DNA of 64,000 bases from Oscillospiraceae bacterium. GTDB taxonomy: Bacteria > Bacillota_A > Clostridia > Oscillospirales > WRJC01. Numbering within the stretch: the stretch's first letter is position 1; each line of letters begins with the position of its first letter. The DNA is taken from NCBI GenBank assembly GCA_009782405.1, contig WRJC01000001.1:124001-188000 (forward strand), read 5' to 3'. This document shows, one piece after another, positions 10,901-18,433 of the stretch. Under the pieces are notes generated by a model that saw nothing but the letters and a program-made list of their open reading frames with translations, did no database searches and was not told the origin of the DNA. Position numbers and translations under genes: made by a program.

Positions 10901-11069
10901 TGTTAAAAAATCCGGATGTAATCGTATATTGCCCGGTCGTGTCCAAAACAAGCACGGTATAACGCGATATGTTGCCGACTGCGGAAACAGAATTCCCCGA
11001 AATCGAAAAACAGGAAATAACGATAAACAGGCCTATCATCAGTGCGAAAATATTTTTAAACTTTTTCAT
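7944..11069 (-). CDS. Large surface protein: degenerate vWA, C39-like cysteine peptidase, membrane anchor, FHA
   Basis: About 1,041 residues. The signal peptide MKKFKNIFALMIGLF is best preserved if translation begins at ATG 11069, which has GGAAGGA upstream; ATG 11105 has no such site. The first 230 residues resemble vWA, but the metal-site motif is DTTGQ instead of DxSxS and the later Asp is lost. Mid-protein, GGICYGM supplies a Cys, GCHAVVGYGF a His and YDPNYP an Asp, the triad order of C39/papain-like peptidases. A membrane helix precedes a linker with IPIRRNEPN and ITEPLAN. The C-terminal FHA has VSRLH and SSNGTY. It may be a surface protease whose tail docks to the FHA/kinase network. 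Substrate unknown. Confidence 0.78.
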   Translation of the reverse strand: MKKFKNIFALMIGLFIVISCFSISGNSVSAVGNISRYTVLVLDTTGQYTITSGFFNKIIVGSPLDKVKQAACVFVEKVLSADGDNYVALVTCAQNGEIAINFADDAQKLYGTIDGIPENDSESSTGFSNFNESLEKADELLSSVTDANAIKNILFFSGCLPAAGKYSETGHYSSADYDYIVGATGIKVYAHANVVYDTAEKMKNAGYNIYTLSCFTNLDQQKETFEFATQMMEDIQNKGYYNAEESDDLIDEIVSIADDIVYPFEVALSHKQVSVTRDIQDFGNGSTLYVNHYIFEITATITNGNNKIIENVTAKLELPNGMVLESGEEQQKINLIVSKGKVIATWVVKIPSVMDDKNLDYSVTVYSDYTLPVSAYGKIFVQGMVTRNNLLVFGQDTWNFENTGETVFLINSDKNTLLHAINAQPNTLKQKINDEIKNGNSGGICYGMSVTSVLYKGKRFYVDKIQNNNSAKNLYEVPKNTNSLSAILYHHLTWYLFKNSDSFNDELDKTIARKLTDIFLAAQKVEEGGMPFVIVYYWKTGCHAVVGYGFETGSFKQNNVTYNTRILIYDPNYPEYSNDACLYININNNTANGEWVIPYWGNCGSAYSGSAIQNGVYDLNEMDMVNMQSSEKSYRSYITAKNATDLIIRSKTNIWHINGTEIDEQDDITVSIFPKGNIDEIRYGIKKESVNKEELFSIESAERGKALNLSMEYNNYLMTADSLSDGIITFNPAGSVQIFGNSQKFNLSFTANEGYYSLPWYTVKVSGDKAESPELIFTPDGCILNAKDMVNIHVMGQNDSEIKEVDFNTDKNSVFIGSYNGELAVYSDENDDGKYEKLIAISGGNDPEPPNPTSPTTTPILPPNIPSDADWTIVPIAIGAFFLVIMMVVLVVFASSRNSGRQNEKTEIDIPIRRNEPNPKIPSSNERIGKGITEPLANASMTILAGSMKGATIPINGGNAVTLGKDPNRCQLVFSRDYAHVSRLHCVVAFDSMSNQYFVTDYSSNGTYFENRNPLPKGNRTPVKRGVTLLLANEDCKIKLN

Positions 11070-11112
11070 GCTAAAATTTCCTTCCATAGTATCCATGCCG
11101 CGCATATTGCTG

Positions 11113-12555
11113 TTATTTTAATTGTATTTTGCAATTTTCATTTGCCAACAACAATACAGTGCCGGGCTGCACGGCGGTTCGCGCTCCTTTTGACAATCGC
11201 TTTCCGCCCGAAAAATATGTGCCGTTGCTCGAATTGTCGGTGACGAAATAACAATTTGAATTGGGAGCATAAGTTATGGCGCAGTGTATGCGGCTGACTT
11301 TGGCGTAATCCGTGCTGAATACAAATTGAACATTCTTCGAATCTTTTCCAAAATTAACGGTTTCGCCGCCTTTTATATAAGCTTCATGCCCCGCCATTGA
11401 GCCTGTCAAAACCGTGACACGCCCGTTTGACGCGATGTGGTTTGGCATATTATCGTCTATTTCCCGATTAAATGGAGTCGGTTGCAAGGAGGGAGGTTTT
11501 ATCGGAATTTCATTATCGCCATATTTGCCAGAATGATTGCCCTTTCCTGTTCCGGCAATGACCAAGGCAATTGCAATTACAAATATTAACAACAGCACCG
11601 GGATTAATATTATCCATATTGCCGAAGAATCTTCTTCATTTTCCATCGGTGGCTTATCGGTTGGTCTTGAAGTGTCATTGCTTGAATTTTCAATTGTTGG
11701 TTGGTTGGTAGTGGCGGCGGTGATTGTTTCGGGTTCTGTGGCGGCAACAGTAGTTTGTTGCTCGGTGGCAGTTTCAATGGGCGGTTCCTTGGGTGAATAA
11801 GGTATATATGGTATACCCCTGTTTTCGCAAAATTCGATGACATAATCTATATAAAGCGAAAAATATGTGCCTGACGCAAAAATATGGCGGAGCGTATTTA
11901 TGCCTATTACTGCGCCGTCTTCGTTTACAAGAGGGCCTCCTGAATTTCCCGGGTTTATGGCGACATCGGTTTGAAAATATTTAAATCCATCGACTACGAC
12001 CTGCTGTTTGCTGACAATTCCGCTTGTCACCGTGATGTCATCTATCTTGGATGGGAACTGCTGACCCAAATCGTCAAAATCATCGGCGGCTTCCGGAAAT
12101 CCAAGCGCATAAACTGTATCGATCGCGCTTACTTTGTCAGATGGAGCCAACGGAAGCGCCCTATATCCTAAAAACGTATAATCCACGGAAAGGAGGACTA
12201 AATCTAAATATTCGTCATCCGAAAAATAAATCACTTCAGCCTTTTTTTTGTTTTCGACATCATCCAGTATGATGTACACCTCGTCCGGGCCATTCTCAAT
12301 CACGTGCTTGTTTGTGACAAGGAAAGTAGTCGATGGACTGTGGCATATCACGAAAGCGGTTCCCGTATTATAATATTTTTCGCCTTCAAAGTCAAAGTAG
12401 GCAATAACCCGAACCACGCCTTCTCTCGCATCGAGGACGGCGGTATTTGCGGCAAAAACAAAAATATTCGGAATAAAACACGAAAATGACAAGACCAGCA
12501 TAAGGACAGCCAATGCCATAAATTTTTTTATTCGGTTCATTTTGGATTTTACCAC
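11113..12555 (-). CDS. Trypsin-like serine protease with membrane anchor and cytoplasmic FHA domain
   Basis: A 480-residue protein. After a signal segment (8-35), a chymotrypsin-fold/HtrA-like domain has His84 (TNKHV), Asp118 (YLDLVLL) and Ser205 (GNSGGPL), a complete triad. There is no PDZ domain. A Thr/Pro/Glu-rich stalk leads to a membrane helix at about 307-333. The inside tail has IPIKPPSLQPTP and an FHA domain with VSRIH and SSNGTY, ending LLANENCKIQLK, very close to the FHA ends of its two downstream neighbours. Translation probably starts at GTG 12555, with AAGGA 7 nt before it. The protease domain faces outside and the FHA inside. Confidence 0.87.
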   Translation of the reverse strand: MVKSKMNRIKKFMALAVLMLVLSFSCFIPNIFVFAANTAVLDAREGVVRVIAYFDFEGEKYYNTGTAFVICHSPSTTFLVTNKHVIENGPDEVYIILDDVENKKKAEVIYFSDDEYLDLVLLSVDYTFLGYRALPLAPSDKVSAIDTVYALGFPEAADDFDDLGQQFPSKIDDITVTSGIVSKQQVVVDGFKYFQTDVAINPGNSGGPLVNEDGAVIGINTLRHIFASGTYFSLYIDYVIEFCENRGIPYIPYSPKEPPIETATEQQTTVAATEPETITAATTNQPTIENSSNDTSRPTDKPPMENEEDSSAIWIILIPVLLLIFVIAIALVIAGTGKGNHSGKYGDNEIPIKPPSLQPTPFNREIDDNMPNHIASNGRVTVLTGSMAGHEAYIKGGETVNFGKDSKNVQFVFSTDYAKVSRIHCAITYAPNSNCYFVTDNSSNGTYFSGGKRLSKGARTAVQPGTVLLLANENCKIQLK

Positions 12556-12578
12556 AAGCTATTCCTTTCTTTGCCATC

Positions 12579-12617
12579 AAGGGGCAGTCACTATTTGTAA
12601 AGGCATCACTGCCCCTT
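12579..12617. other. Intercistronic inverted repeat (hairpin)
   Basis: A perfect 10-bp inverted repeat, AAGGGGCAGT / ACTGCCCCTT, with a 19-nt loop lies between the FHA membrane protein gene and the protease gene. In the direction of the operon it is not followed by a T-run, so it is more likely an mRNA-stability or processing hairpin than a terminator. Confidence 0.5.
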
Positions 12618-12664
12618 TTTCAAATTAAATTTTTTCGAGCCCGCCAAATACGGAAAATGATTTG

Positions 12665-13996
12665 TCAATCAAGCCGGAAGGTGTTTTTTTCATTTGCGAG
12701 TTGCAAAACAGTACCGTGTTGTTGGATAGTTTCGATGCCCGGCTGGAGTTTTTGCCCGTTCGCCCATGTCCCGTTGGAAGAATAATCCCTGACGAGATAT
12801 ACGCCCCGATTCGTGTCATAACTGATACCAACGTGTTTGCGGCTGATTTCTTTGTAAGCAGACTCAATAATGATGCTCGATGCATTCGCATCTTTACCAA
12901 TTATGATCTCCTCGCCTGCCGCAAGGTCGAAATGATAGCCCGCGCAAGTACCGGACAAGCCTGCAATGCTACCCGAAGTAATAGCAATAGTGCCTCCACC
13001 CTGCGAACCTGAATAATCCGGAATAACAGGATAATCAAAAGCGCTGCCATCCACGATTTTGGGCAAAGACTTTATGGAATGGTTGTTTATAGAAGGATAA
13101 TATTCATATCCCATCGGCTCGAAAGGCCTTGCGCCGTTGCGGTAAATATTGGAGTAACGATTGATATTTTTTGTGATGAAGAAGAAGGAAAACAAACTGC
13201 CCGTAGTCAATTCGCATCCAAACAACATGAGCGGAATTGCACATATCGTCAAAATCACAACAGCGGCTAAGAATGCGCCGGCGGAATTGGCCAATGTAAT
13301 CAGCCACGCGATTGTGAGCGGCAGCAGCATCGAAAGCGAAAATATAATAACCGTAATCGGGACAAACAACAAATTTATGACTGTCCTGAAAAGAAAAACA
13401 TCGGCTCCGCGTTCTTTTACCACGAGATCGAAGCGGTGCGCATTCAAACTCAATCGATTGGCCTGTTTGTACCACCAATAATTCAAATATAAGCTGCTGA
13501 CGGCGGATCCCAGCCAAGTAAACAAAACTCCAAAAACTAAAATACAACTGAATACAACAAACGCCTGCGATATGCCGGGGAAAGAAACGGGAAGAGGCGG
13601 AACCGGTCCGCCCGCTAAAATGGAAGACAGCCATCCACCTACCAATGGAATAGAGGATAGCAAATTGCTTACTATGGTAAAAACCCATCCGCCTATTAAC
13701 GGAATGCCGGACAAAAAACTGCCTATCGCGGAAAGGAACGACAACCATCCGAATATATTTAAGCTGCCGCTTCCCGCGATAACCCCAATAATCAAGCCAA
13801 AAATCAACCCGAAAAATGTGGGGATGCTGCGAATCAAAACGGCTCCCGCATAACCGAAAGCAGGCTGTTCGCCGTCACCTTTGCAAAGAGCATTGATTTC
13901 GTCACCAATCTGCTGATTGACAACAAGTCCATATATTCCCAAAGTCAGGCAGTTTAACAGCACATACGTGGAAAATTTTCTTTTTTGTATCTGCAT
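12665..13996 (-). CDS. Multi-pass membrane protein (DUF4234-like) with C-terminal FHA domain
   Basis: 443 residues. The first 300 or so are largely hydrophobic, with an N-terminal LGIYGLVVNQQIGDEINALC segment like DUF4234 proteins. A second similar module follows (YLNYWWYKQANRL, later TKNINRYSNIY). Two near-repeats of IPLIGGW/IPLVGGW lie at about 90-130. The soluble C-terminus (about 345-443) is FHA, with IGKDANASS, ISRKH and SSNGTW. The start overlaps the stop of the upstream gene as TAATG, so translation is coupled. It probably recruits phosphoproteins to a membrane complex with the 178-residue partner. The transport or channel role is unknown. Confidence 0.75.
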   Translation of the reverse strand: MQIQKRKFSTYVLLNCLTLGIYGLVVNQQIGDEINALCKGDGEQPAFGYAGAVLIRSIPTFFGLIFGLIIGVIAGSGSLNIFGWLSFLSAIGSFLSGIPLIGGWVFTIVSNLLSSIPLVGGWLSSILAGGPVPPLPVSFPGISQAFVVFSCILVFGVLFTWLGSAVSSLYLNYWWYKQANRLSLNAHRFDLVVKERGADVFLFRTVINLLFVPITVIIFSLSMLLPLTIAWLITLANSAGAFLAAVVILTICAIPLMLFGCELTTGSLFSFFFITKNINRYSNIYRNGARPFEPMGYEYYPSINNHSIKSLPKIVDGSAFDYPVIPDYSGSQGGGTIAITSGSIAGLSGTCAGYHFDLAAGEEIIIGKDANASSIIIESAYKEISRKHVGISYDTNRGVYLVRDYSSNGTWANGQKLQPGIETIQQHGTVLQLANEKNTFRLD

Positions 13997-14532
13997 TACG
14001 AAACACCCCCTATATTTACATCCGCTAATCCAGTCTGATTATAAACCCCGGCGACCCGATTTACATTTTTGATGAATTCCCATGCGGATATATAACCGAA
14101 GCTGAAAGCATCCAGCACAACAATGTCCTTGCCGCTTTCAAACATTTTAAAACCGTACCTCGGGGAATTCACCCTAAGGCGCTGCGCCAATTTATACAGC
14201 CAATAAAGACGGTATATGCCAAAAGTAATCGTGCTTAAAACTGCCGCTATGATATAACTTTCAGATTCTTGCCCGTCGCCTTCGCACAGGGCATCAATAT
14301 CCATCGACAATCTGTAATAAAAATATGTTCGATACATATCTGACGAAACGCTTGCGACTACAACACCGCCGATAACAGGTATCACCAACATTGTATATAG
14401 CGCAATGAGACCACTGGTCATAATCGTAAAAATTATCCCTACTATAAATCCAAAAACCAATCCTATTCCGAAGTTTATCAACGTGCTGAGCACGAAATTC
14501 ATCATGCTTCTTTCTTTTATTCTTTCCACCAT
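13996..14532 (-). CDS. DUF4234-like small membrane protein
   Basis: 178 residues with two or three N-terminal hydrophobic segments (10-60), then a DUF4234-like stretch: IDALCEGDG followed by FGIYRLYWLYKLAQRLRVNSPRYG. A further hydrophobic segment follows. It has the same modules as the FHA-tailed protein just downstream, which it overlaps by one base (TAATG), so the pair are probably partners or duplicates. AAAGGTG lies about 9 nt before ATG 14532. No enzymatic motif is visible. Function unknown. Confidence 0.7.
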   Translation of the reverse strand: MVERIKERSMMNFVLSTLINFGIGLVFGFIVGIIFTIMTSGLIALYTMLVIPVIGGVVVASVSSDMYRTYFYYRLSMDIDALCEGDGQESESYIIAAVLSTITFGIYRLYWLYKLAQRLRVNSPRYGFKMFESGKDIVVLDAFSFGYISAWEFIKNVNRVAGVYNQTGLADVNIGGVS

Positions 14533-14556
14533 ATCGCGTACACCTTTCTTTCTTTA

Positions 14557-15147
14557 TTATTTTTTTTCTTCTGCTTTTATGAGGGCATCCCAATTGAACC
14601 TTTCGGAACAGCAGGGGATGAACATCAGTTTTGTTTCGCCCAAGAGCAAAACATCATTGCTTTCAATTTCTTTTGCTGACAGGACAACGTGGTCGTTGAG
14701 ATAGAACAGCTCCCTTGCGTCGCCGGGTTGCACCAAAAACACGTTGCCTTTCGGTTCATACACGATTATAGCGTGTTTATCGCGGGAAACGGAACCATCT
14801 CCCCCCAAAACGACATCCATGTCGCTGTTTCGGCCTATGAAATTTCTGCCGCTTCTCAATGTGAAATCTTCTCCTACATGGTTGCCCTCAATGCAAACCA
14901 ACCATCCAACAACAGGTTTTAGCTCTTTGAATATGCCAATTGTAGCTTGCCCATCATCTCCTCCTGGACCTTTCACGGTCGTATATCCAGAGTCTTCATC
15001 ATCAAGGGGTTGCGTGTATATTTTCTCATTGCTTTCCTCGTCGAACCCAACGGTACTCACGCCCTTTTGATTGCAATACGGACACCCGGCGGGGAATCGT
15101 TCAACGTCATAAAAATGACCATTTTGGCATCTGGTTGAATTGTTCAT
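14557..15147 (-). CDS. Zinc-ribbon FHA protein
   Basis: 196 residues, soluble. It opens with a zinc ribbon (CQNGHFYDVERF, then CPYC), followed by a Thr/Asp-rich linker (IYTQPLDDEDSGYTTV) that could carry phosphothreonines. An FHA domain (about 80-185) has IGRNSDMDVV and VSRDKH; the usual NG motif is replaced by YLND. An FHA lacking that Asn may bind phosphothreonine less well or differently. AGGAG sits well placed before the ATG, and a candidate internal promoter lies in the 117-nt gap upstream. A similar ribbon-FHA protein lies at 20173-20742. It resembles GarA-type switch proteins only in overall plan. Confidence 0.83.
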   Translation of the reverse strand: MNNSTRCQNGHFYDVERFPAGCPYCNQKGVSTVGFDEESNEKIYTQPLDDEDSGYTTVKGPGGDDGQATIGIFKELKPVVGWLVCIEGNHVGEDFTLRSGRNFIGRNSDMDVVLGGDGSVSRDKHAIIVYEPKGNVFLVQPGDARELFYLNDHVVLSAKEIESNDVLLLGETKLMFIPCCSERFNWDALIKAEEKK

Positions 15148-15175
15148 AAAAAATTCTCCTTACAATTTATCATAT

Positions 15176-15204
15176 ATTATCGCAATATCATTTGGATATT
15201 GTAA
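15176..15204 (-). promoter_or_regulatory. Candidate internal promoter with palindrome
   Basis: TTACAA (15199-15204), 17 nt, GATAAT (15176-15181) reads toward the zinc-ribbon FHA gene at 15147. A perfect 7-bp inverted repeat, CAATATC/GATATTG, occupies 15183-15201 between the two boxes, where a repressor could bind. The gap of 117 nt is the largest inside the operon. Confidence 0.4.
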
Positions 15205-15264
15205 TTGCTTTATTATAATTTTTATAACAATACTGATTAGTTTTCGTAGTGGAATTATTTCTTT

Positions 15265-17031
15265 TTATTCCCAATTATCCTCTTCCGCTTCCGTCTCCGT
15301 CTCCGTCTCCGTCTCCGCTTCCGTCTCCGTCTCCGTCTCCGTCTCCGTCTCCGTCTCCGTCTCCGTCTCCGTCTCCGTCTCCGTCTCCGTCTCCGTCTCC
15401 GTCTCCGCTTCCTCTCCGTTTCCATCTACATTATTATTTTCATATGAACTGCTCGGTGCAGGTGGATTTTGCGGTGTTTGCGTAGGTGTTGTTATCGGTT
15501 GGGGGGTAGTCGGCACAGGTGTTGTCGGTGCGGGCGTTGTAGTCGGTTGAGCGGTAGTCGGCGCGGGCGTTGTTGGCGGCTTGGCGGTTGTCGGCGCGGG
15601 CGTTGTTGTCGATGGGGGGGTAGTCGGCGCAGGTGTTGTCGGCGCAATTGTTGTTGTCGGTTGAGCGGTAGTCGGCGCGGGCGTTGTTGGCGGTTGTACG
15701 GTAGTCGATTCTGATATAGTCGGCTCGGGCGTAGTCGTTGGTTGAGTGGCAGTCGGTGCAGGCGTTGTTGGCTCTGATATAGTCGGCTCGGGTATTGTCG
15801 TCGGTTGGGCGGTAGTCGGTTCTGATATGGTTGGCTCGGTGATAGTCGCCTCCGATTCTTTTGGTTTTCCTTCTTGATTTGTAGTTTCGTTATGATTTTT
15901 GTCATCGCTCGTAAAAATCAAAAACAAACTCACAACCAATACTACTGCAAAAAGCGAAACGATGATTCCAACAATTATCGCCGGGAAAATTTTTTTCGGC
16001 TTTTTTTCATTGTTTATTGGATCAAATTCAACTTTTTCGTTTTCTTTGGTTTGCGTTGAAGGCAATTCCGAAGTCGATTTTGTTGCATCTTCGGCAGGAT
16101 ATACTATTTTGGTATTTATCGCATTATGCCCGGCATCGCGGGAGTCTGTATATTTGACGAGAACAACCGTGGTGTTGTCCTGGTTTTTTTTCCCTTTGGC
16201 TATTGCGCGGCTTACCAAATCATTTGCTGTATCTCTGATGCTGGATTGCGAATTTAAAATGACGTCTTTTATTTCCTCTTTGTCTAAGCTTCGATATAAC
16301 CCGTCGCTGCATATCACGATATGATCCCCGTTTATCAGCTGGAACGGTTTTGCGTTCAAATCGATATGTTTTACTCCGCCCATGCCGATGAAACTGGTCA
16401 ATGCTTCGCGTTTGGGATGCGAATCCGCTTCTTGCTTGGCCATCAATCCCTTTTTTACTTTTTCGTCCAATTCAACGCCGTAAGTATGATCTATATTGAT
16501 TTGTATCATTTCGTTGTTGCGTATGAGATAAATGTGGCTGTCCCCGACGGAGGCCCAATAAAGCTTGTCGCCGATTACGACAGCGCTGGCAAGGGTTGTC
16601 CCGGCTTTCAAGGGTTTTTCATTTTTATTTTTCAAGCTCGCTACAATTTTGTCGATTTTTTGAATGGATGCCTTAAAAAATCTATCTAAATTTTCTGACA
16701 CATCGGAAGAACGAAAATCTTTGTACAGCGTATTGGCGCATAGCTTGCTGGCGATTTCCCCCCCGGACAGCCCCCCCATGCCGTCGCATAAAATGGCTAT
16801 CATTTTGTTTGTGTCAACATAAATGTAGTCGTTTTCTACCATGGCGGCATCTTCTTGGTTTTTGCGTTGCCCTACACTTGTAGCCACACCTGTTTGGACA
16901 CGGTTTGGATACGCATCGATAAGAATCGTAACAAGCGGTTCGTCGCCATTTTGCGGCGAAGCAGCCGATTCATTGCCCAAATGACCTTTTTGATTTTCTC
17001 CTCTTTTTTCGCTCAAATGACAACTCCCCAT
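15265..17031 (-). CDS. Membrane-anchored PP2C phosphatase with long PT-rich and Glu-Thr repeat tail
   Basis: 588 residues. The PP2C domain (about 45-295) has NQED at 58-61, DGMGG at 83-87, SVGDSH, CSDGL at 241-245 and QDN at 284-286, so the metal-binding aspartates are all present. A membrane helix lies at 349-373. Outside the cell a Pro/Thr-rich stalk of [13 protein letters not shown] repeats (about 390-540) ends in an almost pure Glu-Thr tail. Its cytoplasmic domain should remove phosphates placed by the four kinases. The stalk resembles wall-spanning or glycosylated linkers. ATG 17031 is written as the start; TTG 17016 has a better placed GGGGAG and may be the real one. Confidence 0.88.
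   Translation of the reverse strand: MGSCHLSEKRGENQKGHLGNESAASPQNGDEPLVTILIDAYPNRVQTGVATSVGQRKNQEDAAMVENDYIYVDTNKMIAILCDGMGGLSGGEIASKLCANTLYKDFRSSDVSENLDRFFKASIQKIDKIVASLKNKNEKPLKAGTTLASAVVIGDKLYWASVGDSHIYLIRNNEMIQINIDHTYGVELDEKVKKGLMAKQEADSHPKREALTSFIGMGGVKHIDLNAKPFQLINGDHIVICSDGLYRSLDKEEIKDVILNSQSSIRDTANDLVSRAIAKGKKNQDNTTVVLVKYTDSRDAGHNAINTKIVYPAEDATKSTSELPSTQTKENEKVEFDPINNEKKPKKIFPAIIVGIIVSLFAVVLVVSLFLIFTSDDKNHNETTNQEGKPKESEATITEPTISEPTTAQPTTIPEPTISEPTTPAPTATQPTTTPEPTISESTTVQPPTTPAPTTAQPTTTIAPTTPAPTTPPSTTTPAPTTAKPPTTPAPTTAQPTTTPAPTTPVPTTPQPITTPTQTPQNPPAPSSSYENNNVDGNGEEAETETETETETETETETETETETETETETEAETETETETEAEEDNWE
15292..15411. repeat. Hexanucleotide tandem repeat in the phosphatase tail
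   Basis: Twenty consecutive 6-bp units: 18 are CGTCTC, two are CGCTTC (15316-15321 and 15406-15411). On the coding strand they encode Glu-Thr, with Glu-Ala for the variants. Copy-number change would lengthen or shorten the tail without shifting the frame. Confidence 0.95.
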
Positions 17032-17068
17032 TTCGATTTTGATTATCCGAATTTAAAGCGCATGACAT

Positions 17069-18424
17069 TTATTTTAAGTTTGCGACCATCATATTGTTTT
17101 TTGAAACCAAATAGAATTTGGTTCCGGGTGGAATTTCGTATTCTTTGTTTGGCTCAAGCCGCCGCCCGTTTGCAAGAAATGTGCCATTTACCGATTTTGC
17201 GTCCGAAAGGTAAAAACTATGTCGTTTTTCGTCATATCGAATAATGCAATGTACCCGGCTTATGTTTTTGTCGCTGTCTAAACCCAAACTGCTTCCTTGT
17301 TTGCGCCCTATCTGCAATACATCATTTTTGGGGATCTGGGCATTGCCTCGGGGTTTTCCCGCAATCAGCGAAGACACGGTAGGCACAGATTGCGCAGGGG
17401 TCAGGCGGAATGACTCAAGTTCTCGACGGGGATTCTGCGATGTATTTATGTTTGGCATATCGATATCATCTAACAATTGCTTGAAGTCCTGATAGCGTCG
17501 CCTGTAATCCAATTCCATTCCTTTTTCGATGACATCCGATGTCCGTTTTGTAACTTTGCAACCCAATGAATACAGGGAAGGTTGTTTTTCCCGATAACGG
17601 AAAAGCGCGTCTATCAAAGGTCTGCCCGATACTATCGTATAGAAAGTCGCGCAAAGCGCATATACATCCGACCAAGGCCCTTGGGCACCTTTCGTGTTGT
17701 ATTGTTCCGGCGGAGCGAAACCGGGTTTCAGCAATATGGACATGCCTTTGTTTTGGTTGCTGACGAAGTTTCTTGCCGCCCCGAAATCTATAAGCTTGAT
17801 TTGGTTGTTTTTAGTGATTATGATATTTTCAGGGCTCAAATCCCGGTGCAGGATATTCATTCGGTGGATTTCCATTAATGAACTCGCCACGGTAACCAAT
17901 ACGGTTTTAGCAAATTCCGGATTTACGGTGCCTCCATTGGCCTTGGCCATTTTCCTCAGATCCTGACCGTCCAAATATTCCATTACCAAATAAGAAGTGT
18001 TGTTTTGCGTGAAATAGTGCAATATATCCACGACTACGGGATTATTGATGAGTTTTATGAGATTTCTGGCTTCCTCGACGAATTTTTCTTTTCCGTGTTC
18101 AAATACATATTTTGATTTTGTGTCGGGGAAGGGGCATATGTTTTGGTTATTTTTGTCGCGGATCGCATACTCGGAAGGTATATATTCTTTGATCGCGCAA
18201 ATCCGGCCGTTCGAATTGTCTTTTGCTATATAAGTGATTCCAAATCCGCCTTTTCCCAGCGTTCGCCCAAGGAGATAACGGTTGTTCAGAGTTGTGAACA
18301 GCGGAAGCGACGAGAACGGCATTTTCATAGTGGCAATGTCGAAACCGCATTGGCGGCATAATGAACCTCCATTCGTTTTCTGAAAACAATTGGGGCAATT
18401 GTCATAATTTAAATTTACGCTCAT
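17069..18424 (-). CDS. Soluble zinc-ribbon Ser/Thr kinase with C-terminal FHA domain
   Basis: 451 residues with no membrane helix. A double-CxxC zinc ribbon (Cys10, 13, 23, 26) precedes the kinase domain (about 48-325). The kinase has GKGGFG, Lys79 in CAIKE, catalytic Asp195 in HRDLSPEN (Ser where Lys is usual) and DFG at 213-215. The FHA domain (about 365-450) has IGRKQGSS, ISRVH and SVNGTF. A kinase fused to its own phosphothreonine reader could act processively or be recruited by primed substrates. AGGGGAT lies before the ATG. The gene follows the vWA/FHA gene by 9 nt. Confidence 0.9.
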   Translation of the reverse strand: MSVNLNYDNCPNCFQKTNGGSLCRQCGFDIATMKMPFSSLPLFTTLNNRYLLGRTLGKGGFGITYIAKDNSNGRICAIKEYIPSEYAIRDKNNQNICPFPDTKSKYVFEHGKEKFVEEARNLIKLINNPVVVDILHYFTQNNTSYLVMEYLDGQDLRKMAKANGGTVNPEFAKTVLVTVASSLMEIHRMNILHRDLSPENIIITKNNQIKLIDFGAARNFVSNQNKGMSILLKPGFAPPEQYNTKGAQGPWSDVYALCATFYTIVSGRPLIDALFRYREKQPSLYSLGCKVTKRTSDVIEKGMELDYRRRYQDFKQLLDDIDMPNINTSQNPRRELESFRLTPAQSVPTVSSLIAGKPRGNAQIPKNDVLQIGRKQGSSLGLDSDKNISRVHCIIRYDEKRHSFYLSDAKSVNGTFLANGRRLEPNKEYEIPPGTKFYLVSKNNMMVANLK

Positions 18425-18433
18425 GTTTATCCC

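Noticed and set aside
15292..15411. CRISPR array
   Set aside because: The repeats are 6 bp, contiguous, with no spacers, and are in frame within a phosphatase gene.
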